NCBI RefSeq assembly: GCF_004135625.1
Contig: NZ_SDPV01000002.1
Span: 1 to 64,000 of the forward strand
Length of the DNA: 64,000 nt
Direction: 5' to 3'
DNA from: Pelagerythrobacter rhizovicinus
GTDB lineage: Bacteria; Pseudomonadota; Alphaproteobacteria; Sphingomonadales; Sphingomonadaceae
The stretch's first letter is position 1. The number at the start of each line of letters is the position of its first letter. Position numbers and translations under genes: made by a program. Shown here piece after piece: positions 44,959 to 53,947 of this stretch. The notes below the pieces were generated by a model, which saw only the letters and a program-made list of their open reading frames with translations, had not been told where the DNA came from and ran no database searches.

Positions 44959-46290
44959 TTGAACGACACACCCCGCCCCCGCCGCTTCCTGCCGTCCGGC
45001 CCCCTGCGCGGGCGGATTCGCGTGCCCGGCGACAAGTCGATCAGCCACCGCGCGCTGATGCTCGGCGCGCTGGCCGTGGGCGAGACGCGGGCGAGCGGAT
45101 TGCTGGAAGGCGAGGACGTGCTCGCCACCGCCGCGGCGATGCGCGCGATGGGCGCAACGATCGAACGCGAAGCGAACGGCACCTGGTCGATCCACGGCGT
45201 CGGCGTCGGCGGGCTGCTCCAGCCCGGCCAGGCGCTCGACATGGGCAATTCGGGCACCTCCACCCGCCTCCTCATGGGCCTGATCGCCAGCCACGGGATC
45301 ACCGCGGCCTTTACCGGCGACGCCAGCCTGTCGAAGCGCCCGATGGGCCGCGTGATCGAGCCGCTTAGCCGGATGGGCGCCAGCTTCACCCCTTCCCCCG
45401 GCGGCACGCTGCCGCTGATGATGGAGGGGCTCTGCCCGGCGGTGCCGATCGAATACCGCCTGCCCGTCGCCAGCGCGCAGGTGAAGAGCGCGGTGCTGCT
45501 CGCCGGGCTCAACACGCCGGGCGTGACCACGGTGATCGAGCCGGTGCCGACGCGCGACCATTCCGAGCGGATGCTGCGCGGCTTCGGCGCCGAGCTGGAG
45601 GTCGAGGAACTGGGCGGAGAGCGGATCATCCTCATCCATGGCGAGGCCGAGTTGCGGCCGCAGACGATCGAGGTTCCGGGCGATCCCTCGTCTGCCGCGT
45701 TCTTCCTCGTCGCCGCGAGCCTCGTCGAAGGCAGCGATCTCGTGATCGAGAACGTCGGCCTCAACCCCACACGGGCCGGACTGGTCGAGGTGCTGCGCCA
45801 GATGGGCGCGAGCATCGAGGAACTGGACGCGCGCGAAGTCGGCGGCGAGCCGGTCGCAGACCTGCGCGTGCGCCACGCAGCCCTCACCGGGATCGAGGTC
45901 GACCCGGCCGTGGCGCCGAACATGATCGACGAGTTCCCCGTCCTGTTCGTCGCCGCCGCGCTCGCGCAGGGCCGCACGGTGACCCGCGGGCTGGAGGAAC
46001 TGCGCGTCAAGGAAAGCGACCGCATCGCCGCAATGGCCGCCGCGCTCACCGCCGCCGGCGCGCGAGTCGAAGAGACCGAGGACGGCCTGATCGTCGACGG
46101 CACAGGCGGCGATCCCCTGCCCGGCACCGGCGGCGACGTGGCGATCGTCACCCACCTCGACCACCGCATCGCAATGAGCATGGCCGTCGCCGGCCTCACC
46201 AGCCGCGCCGGGGTGGACATCGACGACACCCGTCCGATCGGCACGAGCTTCCCCGATTTCGAGAGCCTGCTGGACGGGTGCCGGGCATGA
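44959..46290 (+). CDS. aroA: 3-phosphoshikimate 1-carboxyvinyltransferase (EPSP synthase)
   Basis: 443 residues from a TTG (preceded by GAAGGA) giving LNDTPRPRRFLPSGPLRG; an ATG at 44902 would add 19. RIRVPGDKSISHRALMLGAL, GNSGTSTRLLMGL, SAQVKSAVLLAGL and LRVKESDRIAAM are the EPSPS motifs. Shikimate pathway, cytoplasm. Confidence 0.95.
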   Translation: MNDTPRPRRFLPSGPLRGRIRVPGDKSISHRALMLGALAVGETRASGLLEGEDVLATAAAMRAMGATIEREANGTWSIHGVGVGGLLQPGQALDMGNSGTSTRLLMGLIASHGITAAFTGDASLSKRPMGRVIEPLSRMGASFTPSPGGTLPLMMEGLCPAVPIEYRLPVASAQVKSAVLLAGLNTPGVTTVIEPVPTRDHSERMLRGFGAELEVEELGGERIILIHGEAELRPQTIEVPGDPSSAAFFLVAASLVEGSDLVIENVGLNPTRAGLVEVLRQMGASIEELDAREVGGEPVADLRVRHAALTGIEVDPAVAPNMIDEFPVLFVAAALAQGRTVTRGLEELRVKESDRIAAMAAALTAAGARVEETEDGLIVDGTGGDPLPGTGGDVAIVTHLDHRIAMSMAVAGLTSRAGVDIDDTRPIGTSFPDFESLLDGCRA

Positions 46291-46309
46291 CCCGCGCCCT
46301 GATCCTCTC

Positions 46310-46404
46310 CCGTCATGCTGAACTCGTTTCAGCATCCATCACGCAGCACGCGAAGGCGGTGCGGATGGCGCAATGGACCCTGAAACAAGTTCAGGGTGAC
46401 GGGT
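46310..46404. repeat. inverted repeat pair after aroA
   Basis: CCGTCATGCTGAACTCGTTT (46309-46328) and the inverted copy in CCCTGAAACAAGTTCAGGGT (46379-46398) frame the spacer between aroA and the next small gene. Confidence 0.7.
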
Positions 46405-46432
46405 GCGGGTGCGGGTGTGCGGAGATCGCGCC

Positions 46433-46708
46433 ATGACCGGCCTCGACACAGCGGCGATGGTCGGCTTCGCCGGCATGTTCTGCATCATTGCCGCCTATGC
46501 CTATCTGACCTGGAACCCGGCGCCCAACCCGTTCGTCCTCCACGGCACCAACCTCCTCGGCGCCGCGCTGCTGACGGTGTCGCTGCTGGTCCACACCAAC
46601 TGGCCGAGCCTGGTGCTCGAAGGCTTCTGGGCCGCGATCGCGATCTACGGCCTGGTCAAGGCCGCGCGGGAACGCCGCGCAAAGGCTCGCGAAGGAGCGG
46701 GGCGTTGA
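46433..46708 (+). CDS. small membrane protein (CBU_0592-like)
   Basis: 91 residues; GGAG 8 nt before the ATG. Three hydrophobic helices (AAMVGFAGMFCIIAAYAYL, LLGAALLTVSLLVH, FWAAIAIYGLVKAA) with NLLGAALLTVSLLVHTNWPS typical of CBU_0592-family proteins. Function unknown. Confidence 0.75.
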   Translation: MTGLDTAAMVGFAGMFCIIAAYAYLTWNPAPNPFVLHGTNLLGAALLTVSLLVHTNWPSLVLEGFWAAIAIYGLVKAARERRAKAREGAGR

Positions 46709-46985
46709 TTCACGCGGAGACGCGGAGACGCGGAGGGACCGAAAAGTGTCCGTCATCCCAGCGAAAGCTGGGATCGCTGTCCGCACCGTATGACCTCGCA
46801 GAGAGCGGTCCCAGCTTTCGCTGGGATGACGATAAGGTCGCAGCACCCCACCCTCTCGCTTGTCATTCCCGCGAACGCGGGAATCCATCATCGGCCGGTG
46901 GGCCCGGGATCCCCGCGTTCGCAGGGATGACATGTGGGGGAAGCAAAGGCTTCCTTCTCCGCGCCTCCGCGTCTCCGCGTGAGAC
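46708..46985. repeat. three nested inverted repeats filling the spacer before cmk
   Basis: Outer arms ACGCGGAGACGCGGAGACGC (46717-46736 region) and CTCCGCGTCTCCGCGTGAGA (46966-46985). Inside are CATCCCAGCGAAAGCTGGGA (46753-46772) facing CCCAGCTTTCGCTGGGATGA (46809-46828), then TCATTCCCGCGAACGCGGGA (46863-46882) facing a diverged copy near 46910-46932. No gene is supported in 46709-47009. Confidence 0.8.
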
Positions 46986-47009
46986 AACACCCGCCGAAAG
47001 GCCCACCGC

Positions 47010-47636
47010 ATGATCATCGCCGTCGACGGCCCCACCGCCAGCGGCAAGGGCACGATCGCCCGCGCGCTGGCCGAGCGCTACCGGCTGCCGCATCTCGACA
47101 CCGGTCTGCTCTACCGCGCGGTCGGGAGGCAGGTGTTCCTCGACGGCGGCAATCCGGACGACCCGGTCGATGCCCTCGCGGCGACGAGCTTTCCCGAAGC
47201 TCTGCTGGCCGATCCGCACTTGCGCAGCGAGGAGACCGGCGGGCTCGCCAGCCGCGTCTCGATCCATCCCACGGTGCGCCAGGCCCTGTTCGAGCGCCAG
47301 CGGACGTTCGCCACCCGGCCCGGCGGCGCGGTGCTCGACGGGCGCGACATCGGCACCGTGATCGCACCCGAGGCGCAGGTGAAGTTGTTCGTCACCGCCA
47401 GCGTCGAGGCCCGCGCGCATCGCCGCTGGCGGGAGATGCGGGAGCGCGGCATCCCCGCCTCGCAGGCCGCCATCGCCGAAGACCTCCGCCGCCGCGACGC
47501 CCGCGACACCCAGCGCAAGGACGCCCCCCTGCGCGCCGCACCGGACGCATGGGTACTGGATACCTCCACGCTGAGCCGGGACGAAGCGATCGCGGCCGCG
47601 ATCGGGGCGGTCGAGGAGGCACTGGGGAGAAGGTAG
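47010..47636 (+). CDS. cmk: cytidylate kinase
   Basis: 208 residues. P-loop GPTASGKGTIARALAERY, LDTGLLYRAVG, LDGRDIGTVIAPEA and the DRRDARDTQR-like RRRDARDTQRKDAPL lid. Phosphorylates CMP/dCMP. Its neighbourhood aroA-cmk-rpsA is conserved. Confidence 0.96.
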   Translation: MIIAVDGPTASGKGTIARALAERYRLPHLDTGLLYRAVGRQVFLDGGNPDDPVDALAATSFPEALLADPHLRSEETGGLASRVSIHPTVRQALFERQRTFATRPGGAVLDGRDIGTVIAPEAQVKLFVTASVEARAHRRWREMRERGIPASQAAIAEDLRRRDARDTQRKDAPLRAAPDAWVLDTSTLSRDEAIAAAIGAVEEALGRR

Positions 47637-48117
47637 CCGGTCGGTACGGAGCGCGCGCGCCAGCCGTCGTCCCCTCTCCGATCCCCCGCGCAGGCGGGGG
47701 TCTCGGGCCGCCGGCGCTCCACCCGCCGGCCTGAGGTCCCCGCCTGCCCTTTGGGCAGTTTACCCTGAGCGGCTGGCTTGCCAGCCAGCCGAAGGGCGGG
47801 GACTCGCAAGGGCAGGCGAAGCGGGGGAGTTATCCGCCCTGCAAGCGCACTATCGCCGCGTTCCCTACGAACTCGGCGCGAAACCGAACCTCCGTGCCTC
47901 CGTGAACGCGCGACCTCACCTCGCAAGAAACCATTTTCCTACATGCCCTTCGCTGTGCCACCACCTCCTCATGCGCACCGCGACTCGCCTCCTCCAGCCC
48001 CGCCCGCCGCGCAAGGTGACACCCTCAAGTGGGTGTGGCTTTCCCTCTCGCGAAGTCCACACACCGGCACGCGCGAAAAGGCCTCTCCACCGAGGGTGGA
48101 GGGCGCAAGGTGACACC
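47637..48117. other. gene-free repeat-rich spacer between cmk and rpsA
   Basis: Inverted repeats around 47683-47830 (GATCCCCCGCGCAGGCGGGG, GTCCCCGCCTGCCC and the facing GGGCGGGGACTCGC). A 15-nt direct repeat GCGCAAGGTGACACC occurs at 48009-48023 and 48103-48117. No supported gene on either strand. Confidence 0.6.
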
Positions 48118-48417
48118 GCGTTAAAACCCCGCGGAGCGTCAACGCCGCCGCGCGGTTTCGCTTGCTTTTGCGCCCGCTTTCGCCTAGGCGCGCGCCCGTT
48201 CGACGGACGCATGGGTCCGGTCGGAGGCAGGCTTCCTTTGGCATTGCCGGTCGCATTCGGGCGGTTCGTCCGCCCCGGCCTGCATTTCCCGCCCCTCCCT
48301 CCCCCGCGCGTTCGGAGAACCTCCGCCACGGCATCCGGCCCGGCGGAGAGTCTGGCCAGAAGACCAGCGGACCCAACCGCTTGGCCGGAAAAAACGTGAA
48401 CTAGGAAACAGCAACTC
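48118..48417 (+). other. long GC-rich leader of rpsA
   Basis: About 300 nt upstream of rpsA without a credible ORF. Contains a strong hairpin GGGCGG-TTCGT-CCGCCC (48259-48275) and further short stems such as CTGGCCAGAAGACCAGCGG. S1 represses its own translation through its leader in other bacteria, so a structured leader is plausible here; I see no known riboswitch. Confidence 0.35.
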
Positions 48418-50118
48418 ATGGCAACTTCCGCCAACCCCACGCGCGCCGATTTCGAGGCGCTGCTCAACGAACAGCTCGGCGGCGCCGGCGAAGAAGGCTT
48501 CGAAGGCCGCGTCGTCAAGGGCACCGTCACCGCGATCGAGAACGGCATGGCCGTGATCGACGTCGGCCTGAAGAGCGAAGGCCGCGTCAACCTCAAGGAA
48601 TTCATGCGCGTCGACGACGAGCACGGCCTGCAGGTCGGCAGCGAAGTCGAAGTCTTCGTCGACCGTGTCGAGAACGCCGACGGCGAAGCCATGCTCAGCC
48701 GCGACCGCGCCCGCCGCGAAGCCGCGTGGGACAAGCTGGAAAGCGAGTTCGGCGAAGGCAAGCGCGTCGAGGGCCGCATCTTCGGCCGCGTCAAGGGCGG
48801 CTTCACCGTCGACCTCGACGGCGCCGTGGCCTTCCTGCCCGGTTCGCAGGTCGACATCCGCCCGGTCCGCGACGTGACCCCGCTGATGGACATGCCGCAG
48901 CCGTTCCAGATCCTGAAGATGGATCGCCGCCGCGGCAACATCGTCGTCAGCCGCCGCGCGGTGCTCGAGGAAACCCGCGCCGAACAGCGCAGCGAGCTGA
49001 TCGACAAGCTCTCCGAAGGCCAGGTGATCGAGGGTGTCGTCAAGAACATCACCGATTACGGCGCCTTCGTCGACCTCGGCGGTATCGACGGCCTGCTCCA
49101 TGTCACCGACATGAGCTACAAGCGCGTCAACCACCCGAGCGAGGTGATCAACATCGGCGACACCGTCACCGTGCAGATCATCCGCATCAACGAGGAAACC
49201 CAGCGCATCAGCCTCGGCATGAAGCAGCTCGAGAGCGATCCGTGGGACGGCGTCGGTGCGAAGTATCCGGTCGGCGCGAAGCTGACGGGCACCGTCACCA
49301 ACATCACCGAATACGGCGCCTTCGTGGAGCTGGAGCCGGGCATCGAAGGCCTGGTCCACGTCTCCGAGATGAGCTGGACCAAGAAGAACGTGCACCCGGG
49401 CAAGATCGTCTCGACCTCGCAGGAAGTCGAAGTCATGGTGCTCGAGGTGGACAGCGAGAAGCGCCGCATCTCGCTCGGCCTCAAGCAGGCCCAGCGCAAC
49501 CCGTGGGAAGAGTTCGCCGAGAAGCACCCGATCGGTTCGAAGGTCACCGGCGAAGTCAAGAACGCCACCGAGTTCGGCCTGTTCGTGGGCCTCGACGGCG
49601 ACGTGGACGGCATGGTCCACATGTCCGACATCGCCTGGGGCATCTCGGGCGAGGACGCGCTGGCGCTGCACCGCAAGGGTGAAGAGGTCGAGGCCATCGT
49701 GCTCGATGTCGACGTCGACAAGGAGCGCATCAGCCTCGGCATGAAGCAGCTCGAGAAGGGCGCGCCGAGCGAGGCGGGCGCTTCGGGCGCGCTGCGCAAG
49801 AACGAGATCGTCACCGTCAGCGTGCTCGAAGTGCGCGACGGGGGGCTCGAGGTGCAGGTCGGCGAAGACGGCGCGACCGGCTTCATCAAGCGCTCCGACC
49901 TCGGCCGCGACCGCGACGAGCAGCGCCCCGACCGCTTCCAGGTCGGCCAGAAGGTCGACGCGATGGTCATCGGCTTCGACCGTTCGAAGAAGCCGAACTT
50001 CTCGATCAAGGCGCGCCAGATCGCCGAAGAGAAGGAAGCCGTTGCGCAGTTCGGTTCGTCCGACTCGGGCGCCTCGCTCGGCGACATCCTCGGCGAAGCG
50101 CTGAAGAAGAAGGACTGA
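48418..50118 (+). CDS. rpsA: 30S ribosomal protein bS1
   Basis: 566 residues with six S1/OB domains; clear ones start at VVKGTVTAIENGMAVIDVGL, VEGRIFGRVKGGFTVDLDG, IEGVVKNITDYGAFVDLGGI and LTGTVTNITEYGAFVELEPG. Binds mRNA leaders at the 30S. AGGAAACAGCAACTC precedes the ATG. Confidence 0.98.
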   Translation: MATSANPTRADFEALLNEQLGGAGEEGFEGRVVKGTVTAIENGMAVIDVGLKSEGRVNLKEFMRVDDEHGLQVGSEVEVFVDRVENADGEAMLSRDRARREAAWDKLESEFGEGKRVEGRIFGRVKGGFTVDLDGAVAFLPGSQVDIRPVRDVTPLMDMPQPFQILKMDRRRGNIVVSRRAVLEETRAEQRSELIDKLSEGQVIEGVVKNITDYGAFVDLGGIDGLLHVTDMSYKRVNHPSEVINIGDTVTVQIIRINEETQRISLGMKQLESDPWDGVGAKYPVGAKLTGTVTNITEYGAFVELEPGIEGLVHVSEMSWTKKNVHPGKIVSTSQEVEVMVLEVDSEKRRISLGLKQAQRNPWEEFAEKHPIGSKVTGEVKNATEFGLFVGLDGDVDGMVHMSDIAWGISGEDALALHRKGEEVEAIVLDVDVDKERISLGMKQLEKGAPSEAGASGALRKNEIVTVSVLEVRDGGLEVQVGEDGATGFIKRSDLGRDRDEQRPDRFQVGQKVDAMVIGFDRSKKPNFSIKARQIAEEKEAVAQFGSSDSGASLGDILGEALKKKD

Positions 50119-50159
50119 CGCCACCGGCGCCGTCACCCAGCGGAAGCTGGAGGAGACAA

Positions 50160-50197
50160 GGAAGGCCCGCTTGCCCACCCGGCAGGCGGGCCTTTCC
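50160..50197 (+). terminator. terminator of rpsA
   Basis: GGAAGGCCCGC ... GCGGGCCTTTCC stem 42 nt after the stop; the T tract is short. Confidence 0.7.
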
Positions 50198-50219
50198 TAT
50201 ATCAGCCCCGGCGCGTAGG

Positions 50220-50984
50220 ATGAGCGCCATGCTCGAAGTCCATCAGTTCCCCTGCCTCGGTGACAACTACGGCTACCTGCTCCACGACCCGGAGAGCGGG
50301 GAGACCGCCGCGATCGACACGCCCGACGGCGCCGAATACCTGCGCCAGGCAGAGGCAAAGGGCTGGCGCATCACCCAGATCTGGAACACCCACTGGCACC
50401 CCGATCACGCCGGCGGGAACAAGGCGATCGTCGAGGCCACCGGCGCGACCGTGACCGGCCCGCAAGAAGTCGAGAAGATCGCACCCGTCGACCGGATCGT
50501 GGGCGACGGCGACACGGTGACGCTCGGTGGATTCGAAGCGCAGGTGATCGACGTCGGCGGGCATACCGAGGGGCACGTCGCCTACCACTTGCCGGAAGCC
50601 GGCACGGCCTTCGTCGGCGACAGCGTCTTCGCGCTCGGCTGCGGCCGGATGTTCGAGGGGACGCCCGAACAGTTCTGGGCCAGCCTCGAGCGGATCAAGG
50701 CCCTGCCCCGCGAGACCACGCTCTACTGCGCGCACGAGTACACTCAGGCCAACGCCCGCTTCGCGCTCCACGCAGACCCGGACAACGCCGAGCTCCAGCT
50801 CTACGCCCGGGAGATCGACGAACGCCGCGCCCGGGGCGAGCCGACCGTTCCCATGCCGTTGTCGCGCGAGCTCGCGACCAATCCCTTCCTGCGCGCCAAC
50901 ACCGAAGCCCTGCGCGGCCGCTGGGGCGGCACCGCCCCGCACGAAACATTCGCGGCGCTCAGGGCAGCGAAGGACAGCTTCTGA
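50220..50984 (+). CDS. gloB: hydroxyacylglutathione hydrolase (glyoxalase II)
   Basis: 254 residues. Metal motif NTHWHPDHAGGN, GHTEGHVAYHLP, FVGDSVFALGCGRMFEGTPE and C-terminal NPFLRANTEALR-like substrate-binding residues. Hydrolyses S-lactoylglutathione. A second Met three codons on (MLEVHQFPC) is an alternative start. Confidence 0.95.
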   Translation: MSAMLEVHQFPCLGDNYGYLLHDPESGETAAIDTPDGAEYLRQAEAKGWRITQIWNTHWHPDHAGGNKAIVEATGATVTGPQEVEKIAPVDRIVGDGDTVTLGGFEAQVIDVGGHTEGHVAYHLPEAGTAFVGDSVFALGCGRMFEGTPEQFWASLERIKALPRETTLYCAHEYTQANARFALHADPDNAELQLYAREIDERRARGEPTVPMPLSRELATNPFLRANTEALRGRWGGTAPHETFAALRAAKDSF

Positions 50985-50987
50985 CAG

Positions 50988-51016
50988 AAGCCCCCTCCTC
51001 TTCAGTGAAGGGGGAG
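50988..51016. terminator. hairpin between convergent gloB and FMN reductase genes
   Basis: CCCCCTCCTCTTCAGTGAAG then GGGGGAG pairs across a short loop; likely shared transcription end, no clear T tract. Confidence 0.4.
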
Positions 51017-51024
51017 ATATCCGA

Positions 51025-51633
51025 TCACCCCGGGTACGGTTTCTCCTTCAGCAGCCCGGCGAGATGCACGGCATTCGCCGCGACCATCCCGGCGGTCTGC
51101 GTCACTTTCTCGGGCGTCTGATCGAGATCCTTGAAGTCGGTCGAGCCCATCGCCTCGCCCACCCAGTAGCAGGCAGCGGCGGCGGGGATCGTCCAGCCGA
51201 GATCGTTGAGGCTCTGGAACAGTTGCGAGGTCGACCAGTGCGCCCCGTCCTCGTTGCCGACGATCGCGGCAACGGCCACTTTGGAGTAGCTCGGCATCCG
51301 CCCCTTGTCGTCGGTCTCACTAAGGAAGGCATCCATCCGCTCCAGCACCCGCTTGGCGAGCGAGCTTATCTGGCCAAGCCAGATCGGCCCGCCGAAGACG
51401 AGGATATCGTGCGCGAGGATCTTCGCCCGCAGTTCGGGCCAGTCGTCGCCCTCACCTTCATCCGATGTGACGCCGGGCAGGACATTGTAGTCGGCGATGC
51501 GCAGCGTCTCGGAAAGCGCAACACCGCGCTCGGCGAACTTTTGCGCGAGAACGCCGATCATCGCATCGGTGGAGCTTGCCTCGTCACCCGAAGACTTGAG
51601 CGTGCAGTTTATCGCTATTGCGGAAAGGACCAT
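51025..51633 (-). CDS. NADPH-dependent FMN reductase/flavodoxin-fold oxidoreductase
   Basis: 202 residues. Flavodoxin-like beta strand AIAINCTLKSSGDEASSTDA and flavin-contact loop VFGGPIWLGQISSLAKRVLE. Probably a quinone or FMN reductase; substrate unknown. The start codon lies directly after a hairpin that hides its ribosome binding site. Confidence 0.85.
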   Translation of the reverse strand: MVLSAIAINCTLKSSGDEASSTDAMIGVLAQKFAERGVALSETLRIADYNVLPGVTSDEGEGDDWPELRAKILAHDILVFGGPIWLGQISSLAKRVLERMDAFLSETDDKGRMPSYSKVAVAAIVGNEDGAHWSTSQLFQSLNDLGWTIPAAAACYWVGEAMGSTDFKDLDQTPEKVTQTAGMVAANAVHLAGLLKEKPYPG

Positions 51634-51662
51634 GCGCTTCTCCTGTTTACAGGAGAAAGCGC
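51634..51662 (-). promoter_or_regulatory. hairpin enclosing the ribosome binding site of the FMN reductase gene
   Basis: On the minus strand GCGCTTTCTCCTG-TAAA-CAGGAGAAGCGC abuts the ATG. The AGGAG lies in the 3' arm at ideal 6-nt spacing and is paired with CTCCT of the 5' arm (one bulged base). It could be a translational switch, or, as DNA, an operator palindrome. Confidence 0.65.
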
Positions 51663-51700
51663 ACGGCCCCTCTCTATCGTTCCACAGCGGTGGAAAGCGC

Positions 51701-52264
51701 TCAGATACCTGCGATCAGGTCGTCCGCCAGCTTGCGGTCGGCATCGGCGTCATGCTTCTCGGCGATCAGCTTGCCCGCGGCGGCGGCCGCGGCGCTCGCC
51801 GCATGGGCACGCACGCTCTCGACCGCCTCGCGCTCGGCAGCGGCGATCTTGTCCTCGGCCATGCGCTTGCGGCGCTCGACCATCGCCTTGCTGTCCTCTT
51901 CCGCCTTGGCGAGAATCGCGTCCGCCTCGCGCTGGGCGTTGGCGAGCATGGCTTCCGCGTCCTTCTCGGCCCCGGCGACCTTGCGGCGATATTCGTCGCG
52001 CAGCGCCTCGGCTTCGGCGCGCAGCGTCTTGGCTTCGTCTAGCTGACGCTTGATCGCCGCGATCTTGTTGTCGAGCCCGCCGACGATCATGCCGGGGACC
52101 TTCTTCCAGATCGCGATCAGAATCAGCACCGTCATCGCCACGGCGACGACCTGGAACGGGGCAAGGCCGAACAGCTCGGGCTCGACGTGCTCCACCGAAC
52201 CGTGTTCGACCACTGTCTCGGTCTGGGCGGCGTCGGTGGCGAAGACTTCAGGTGTGTTAGCCAT
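51701..52264 (-). CDS. atpF: ATP synthase F0 subunit b
   Basis: 187 residues. N-terminal membrane helix (APFQVVAVAMTVLILIAIW) after a 36-residue leader, then a long charged helix (EAKTLRAEAEALRDEYRRKV). Peripheral stalk. Overlaps atpF' by 8 nt. Confidence 0.93.
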   Translation of the reverse strand: MANTPEVFATDAAQTETVVEHGSVEHVEPELFGLAPFQVVAVAMTVLILIAIWKKVPGMIVGGLDNKIAAIKRQLDEAKTLRAEAEALRDEYRRKVAGAEKDAEAMLANAQREADAILAKAEEDSKAMVERRKRMAEDKIAAAEREAVESVRAHAASAAAAAAGKLIAEKHDADADRKLADDLIAGI

Positions 52265-52751
52265 TGCTCATGGCCTCCTTGACGGCCTTCTTCGCACTGG
52301 CGGCGGTGACGCTGACGCCGGCCAGCCGCTGGACGATGTCCTGCGCGGCTTCGGCCGCCACGCCTTCGATCTCGGCCAGCGCCGACGTACGCGCGGCGGC
52401 AACCGCAGCTTCCGCATCGGCCAGCTTCTTGTCGAGCCGCTTCTGCGCGGCCGCGAGCTTCTTCTCGCTGCTCGCGGCGGCATCGGCCTTCGCCTTGGCA
52501 ACGAGCGCCTGGGCGGCGGCGCGATTTTCATTCTCGCGCTTGCGCCAGGCTTCCTCTTCCTCATCCGCCTGCGCACGCGCGGCTTCGGCGGCGGCGAGAT
52601 CGCTGCCGATCTGGCTGTCGCGCTGGGCCACGGTCCCCATCACCTTGGGGACCATGCCCCGGCCGACGACGAAGAACACGATCCCGAAGAACACCAGCAG
52701 CCAGAATATCTGGCTGGAGAAGGTTTCTGCGAGCTGGGCTATCTGGGGCAT
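52257..52751 (-). CDS. atpG: ATP synthase F0 subunit b'
   Basis: 164 residues. MPQIAQLAETFSSQIFWLLV helix followed by a coiled-coil rich in Ala/Lys/Glu. Alphaproteobacteria and cyanobacteria carry this second b-type subunit, also called atpF'/atpX. Confidence 0.92.
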   Translation of the reverse strand: MPQIAQLAETFSSQIFWLLVFFGIVFFVVGRGMVPKVMGTVAQRDSQIGSDLAAAEAARAQADEEEEAWRKRENENRAAAQALVAKAKADAAASSEKKLAAAQKRLDKKLADAEAAVAAARTSALAEIEGVAAEAAQDIVQRLAGVSVTAASAKKAVKEAMSNG

Positions 52752-52842
52752 CGAAGCACGTCCCGGAAGTCAGGCGCCGAAGTCAGGCGGAAGAAAGCGT
52801 GCCGGCCGGGCGAAACCCGGCCGACGACGGATAGTCGGTCGA

Positions 52843-53070
52843 TCAGGCGACGAAGATCAGGATCATCGCCACGACGAACGCCAGCAGGCCGAGAAGCTCG
52901 GCAGCGGCGAAGCCGATGAACAGGCGGCCCTGCTGGCCGTCGGCAGCGCCCGGGTTGCGCAGCGCGCTCTCGAGGAACGAGCCGAACACGTTGCCCACGC
53001 CGATCGCGGCCATGCCCGCACCGATCGCGGCGAGACCAGCGCCAACCAGCTTTGCAGCTTCTACGTCCAT
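52843..53070 (-). CDS. atpE: ATP synthase F0 subunit c
   Basis: 75 residues, two helices joined by a polar loop (RNPGAADGQQGRLFI). The proton-binding Glu lies in FAAAELLGLLAFVVAM. Forms the c-ring. Confidence 0.97.
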   Translation of the reverse strand: MDVEAAKLVGAGLAAIGAGMAAIGVGNVFGSFLESALRNPGAADGQQGRLFIGFAAAELLGLLAFVVAMILIFVA

Positions 53071-53117
53071 GTCAAAAACTCCTTTGGATCGAATTCGTTA
53101 ATTCGGGTTGGTAAAGC

Positions 53118-53906
53118 TCAGTGGAGGTTTTCCGCGTCGTTGATGTAGAGCGACGTCAGAAGAGCGAAAACATATGCCTGGATGCCCGCGACCAGGATCT
53201 CCAGCGCGCAGATGCCGATCATCAGCAGGAAGCTGGGAAGGCCGACCAGCAGGCCGAAGTGCGCGCCGGCGTTGGTGCCGTCGATCACGAAGCTCGACAG
53301 CACTTCGAGCAGCACGTGGCCGGCCATCATGGCGACGAACAGCCGCAGCGCAAGGCTGAAGGGCCGCACGGCGAAGCTGACCAGTTCGATCAGGAAGATT
53401 GCCGGGATCATCGGCAGCGGCGTGCCGTGCGGCACGAACAGGCTGAAGAAGTGGAAGCCGTGCTTCCAGAAACCGACGATCAGCACGATGGAGAAGCTGA
53501 TCGCGGCGAGAATGCCGGTCACGGTGAAGTGACTGGTGAAGGTGAACGGGTGAAGCCCGACGATGCCGAGCGGCAGCAGACCGAGAAGATTGGCGAAGAG
53601 GATGAACATGAACAGCGAGAACACGTAAGGCACGTACTTGCGCCCCGCCTCGCCGATGTTCGCTTCCAGCATGTTCTCGACGAAGCCGGTGAAGGTCTCG
53701 ACCGCCATCTGCCAGCGGCCGGGGACGAGCTCGCGCTTCATCCCGCCCCACACGAAGATGCCCAGCACCACAGTGGTGATCAGCATCCACATCGCGCTGT
53801 TGGTGAAGGCGATGTTGAAGCCCGCAATTTCCCAGTTCTCCGAGCCGAACAGCGGCTCGATCGTGAACTGGTACATCGGGTCGACCTTGGCCGGTTCGGC
53901 TGCCAC
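53118..53906 (-). CDS. atpB: ATP synthase F0 subunit a
   Basis: 262 residues. Essential Arg in FSLALRLFVAMMAGHVLL, and HPFTFTSHFTVTGILAAISF; five membrane helices. Proton half-channels against the c-ring. Confidence 0.97.
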   Translation of the reverse strand: MAAEPAKVDPMYQFTIEPLFGSENWEIAGFNIAFTNSAMWMLITTVVLGIFVWGGMKRELVPGRWQMAVETFTGFVENMLEANIGEAGRKYVPYVFSLFMFILFANLLGLLPLGIVGLHPFTFTSHFTVTGILAAISFSIVLIVGFWKHGFHFFSLFVPHGTPLPMIPAIFLIELVSFAVRPFSLALRLFVAMMAGHVLLEVLSSFVIDGTNAGAHFGLLVGLPSFLLMIGICALEILVAGIQAYVFALLTSLYINDAENLH

Positions 53907-53947
53907 GGCTGTCTAAGTCCCTACCTCATGAACATCCGCGCTCGCGG

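Noticed and set aside
48184-50178. 664-codon minus-strand frame opposite rpsA
   Set aside because: Reverse-complement shadow of the S1 repeats; composition (Val/Ala/Asp/Leu repeats) mirrors the coding strand, with no recognisable protein family.
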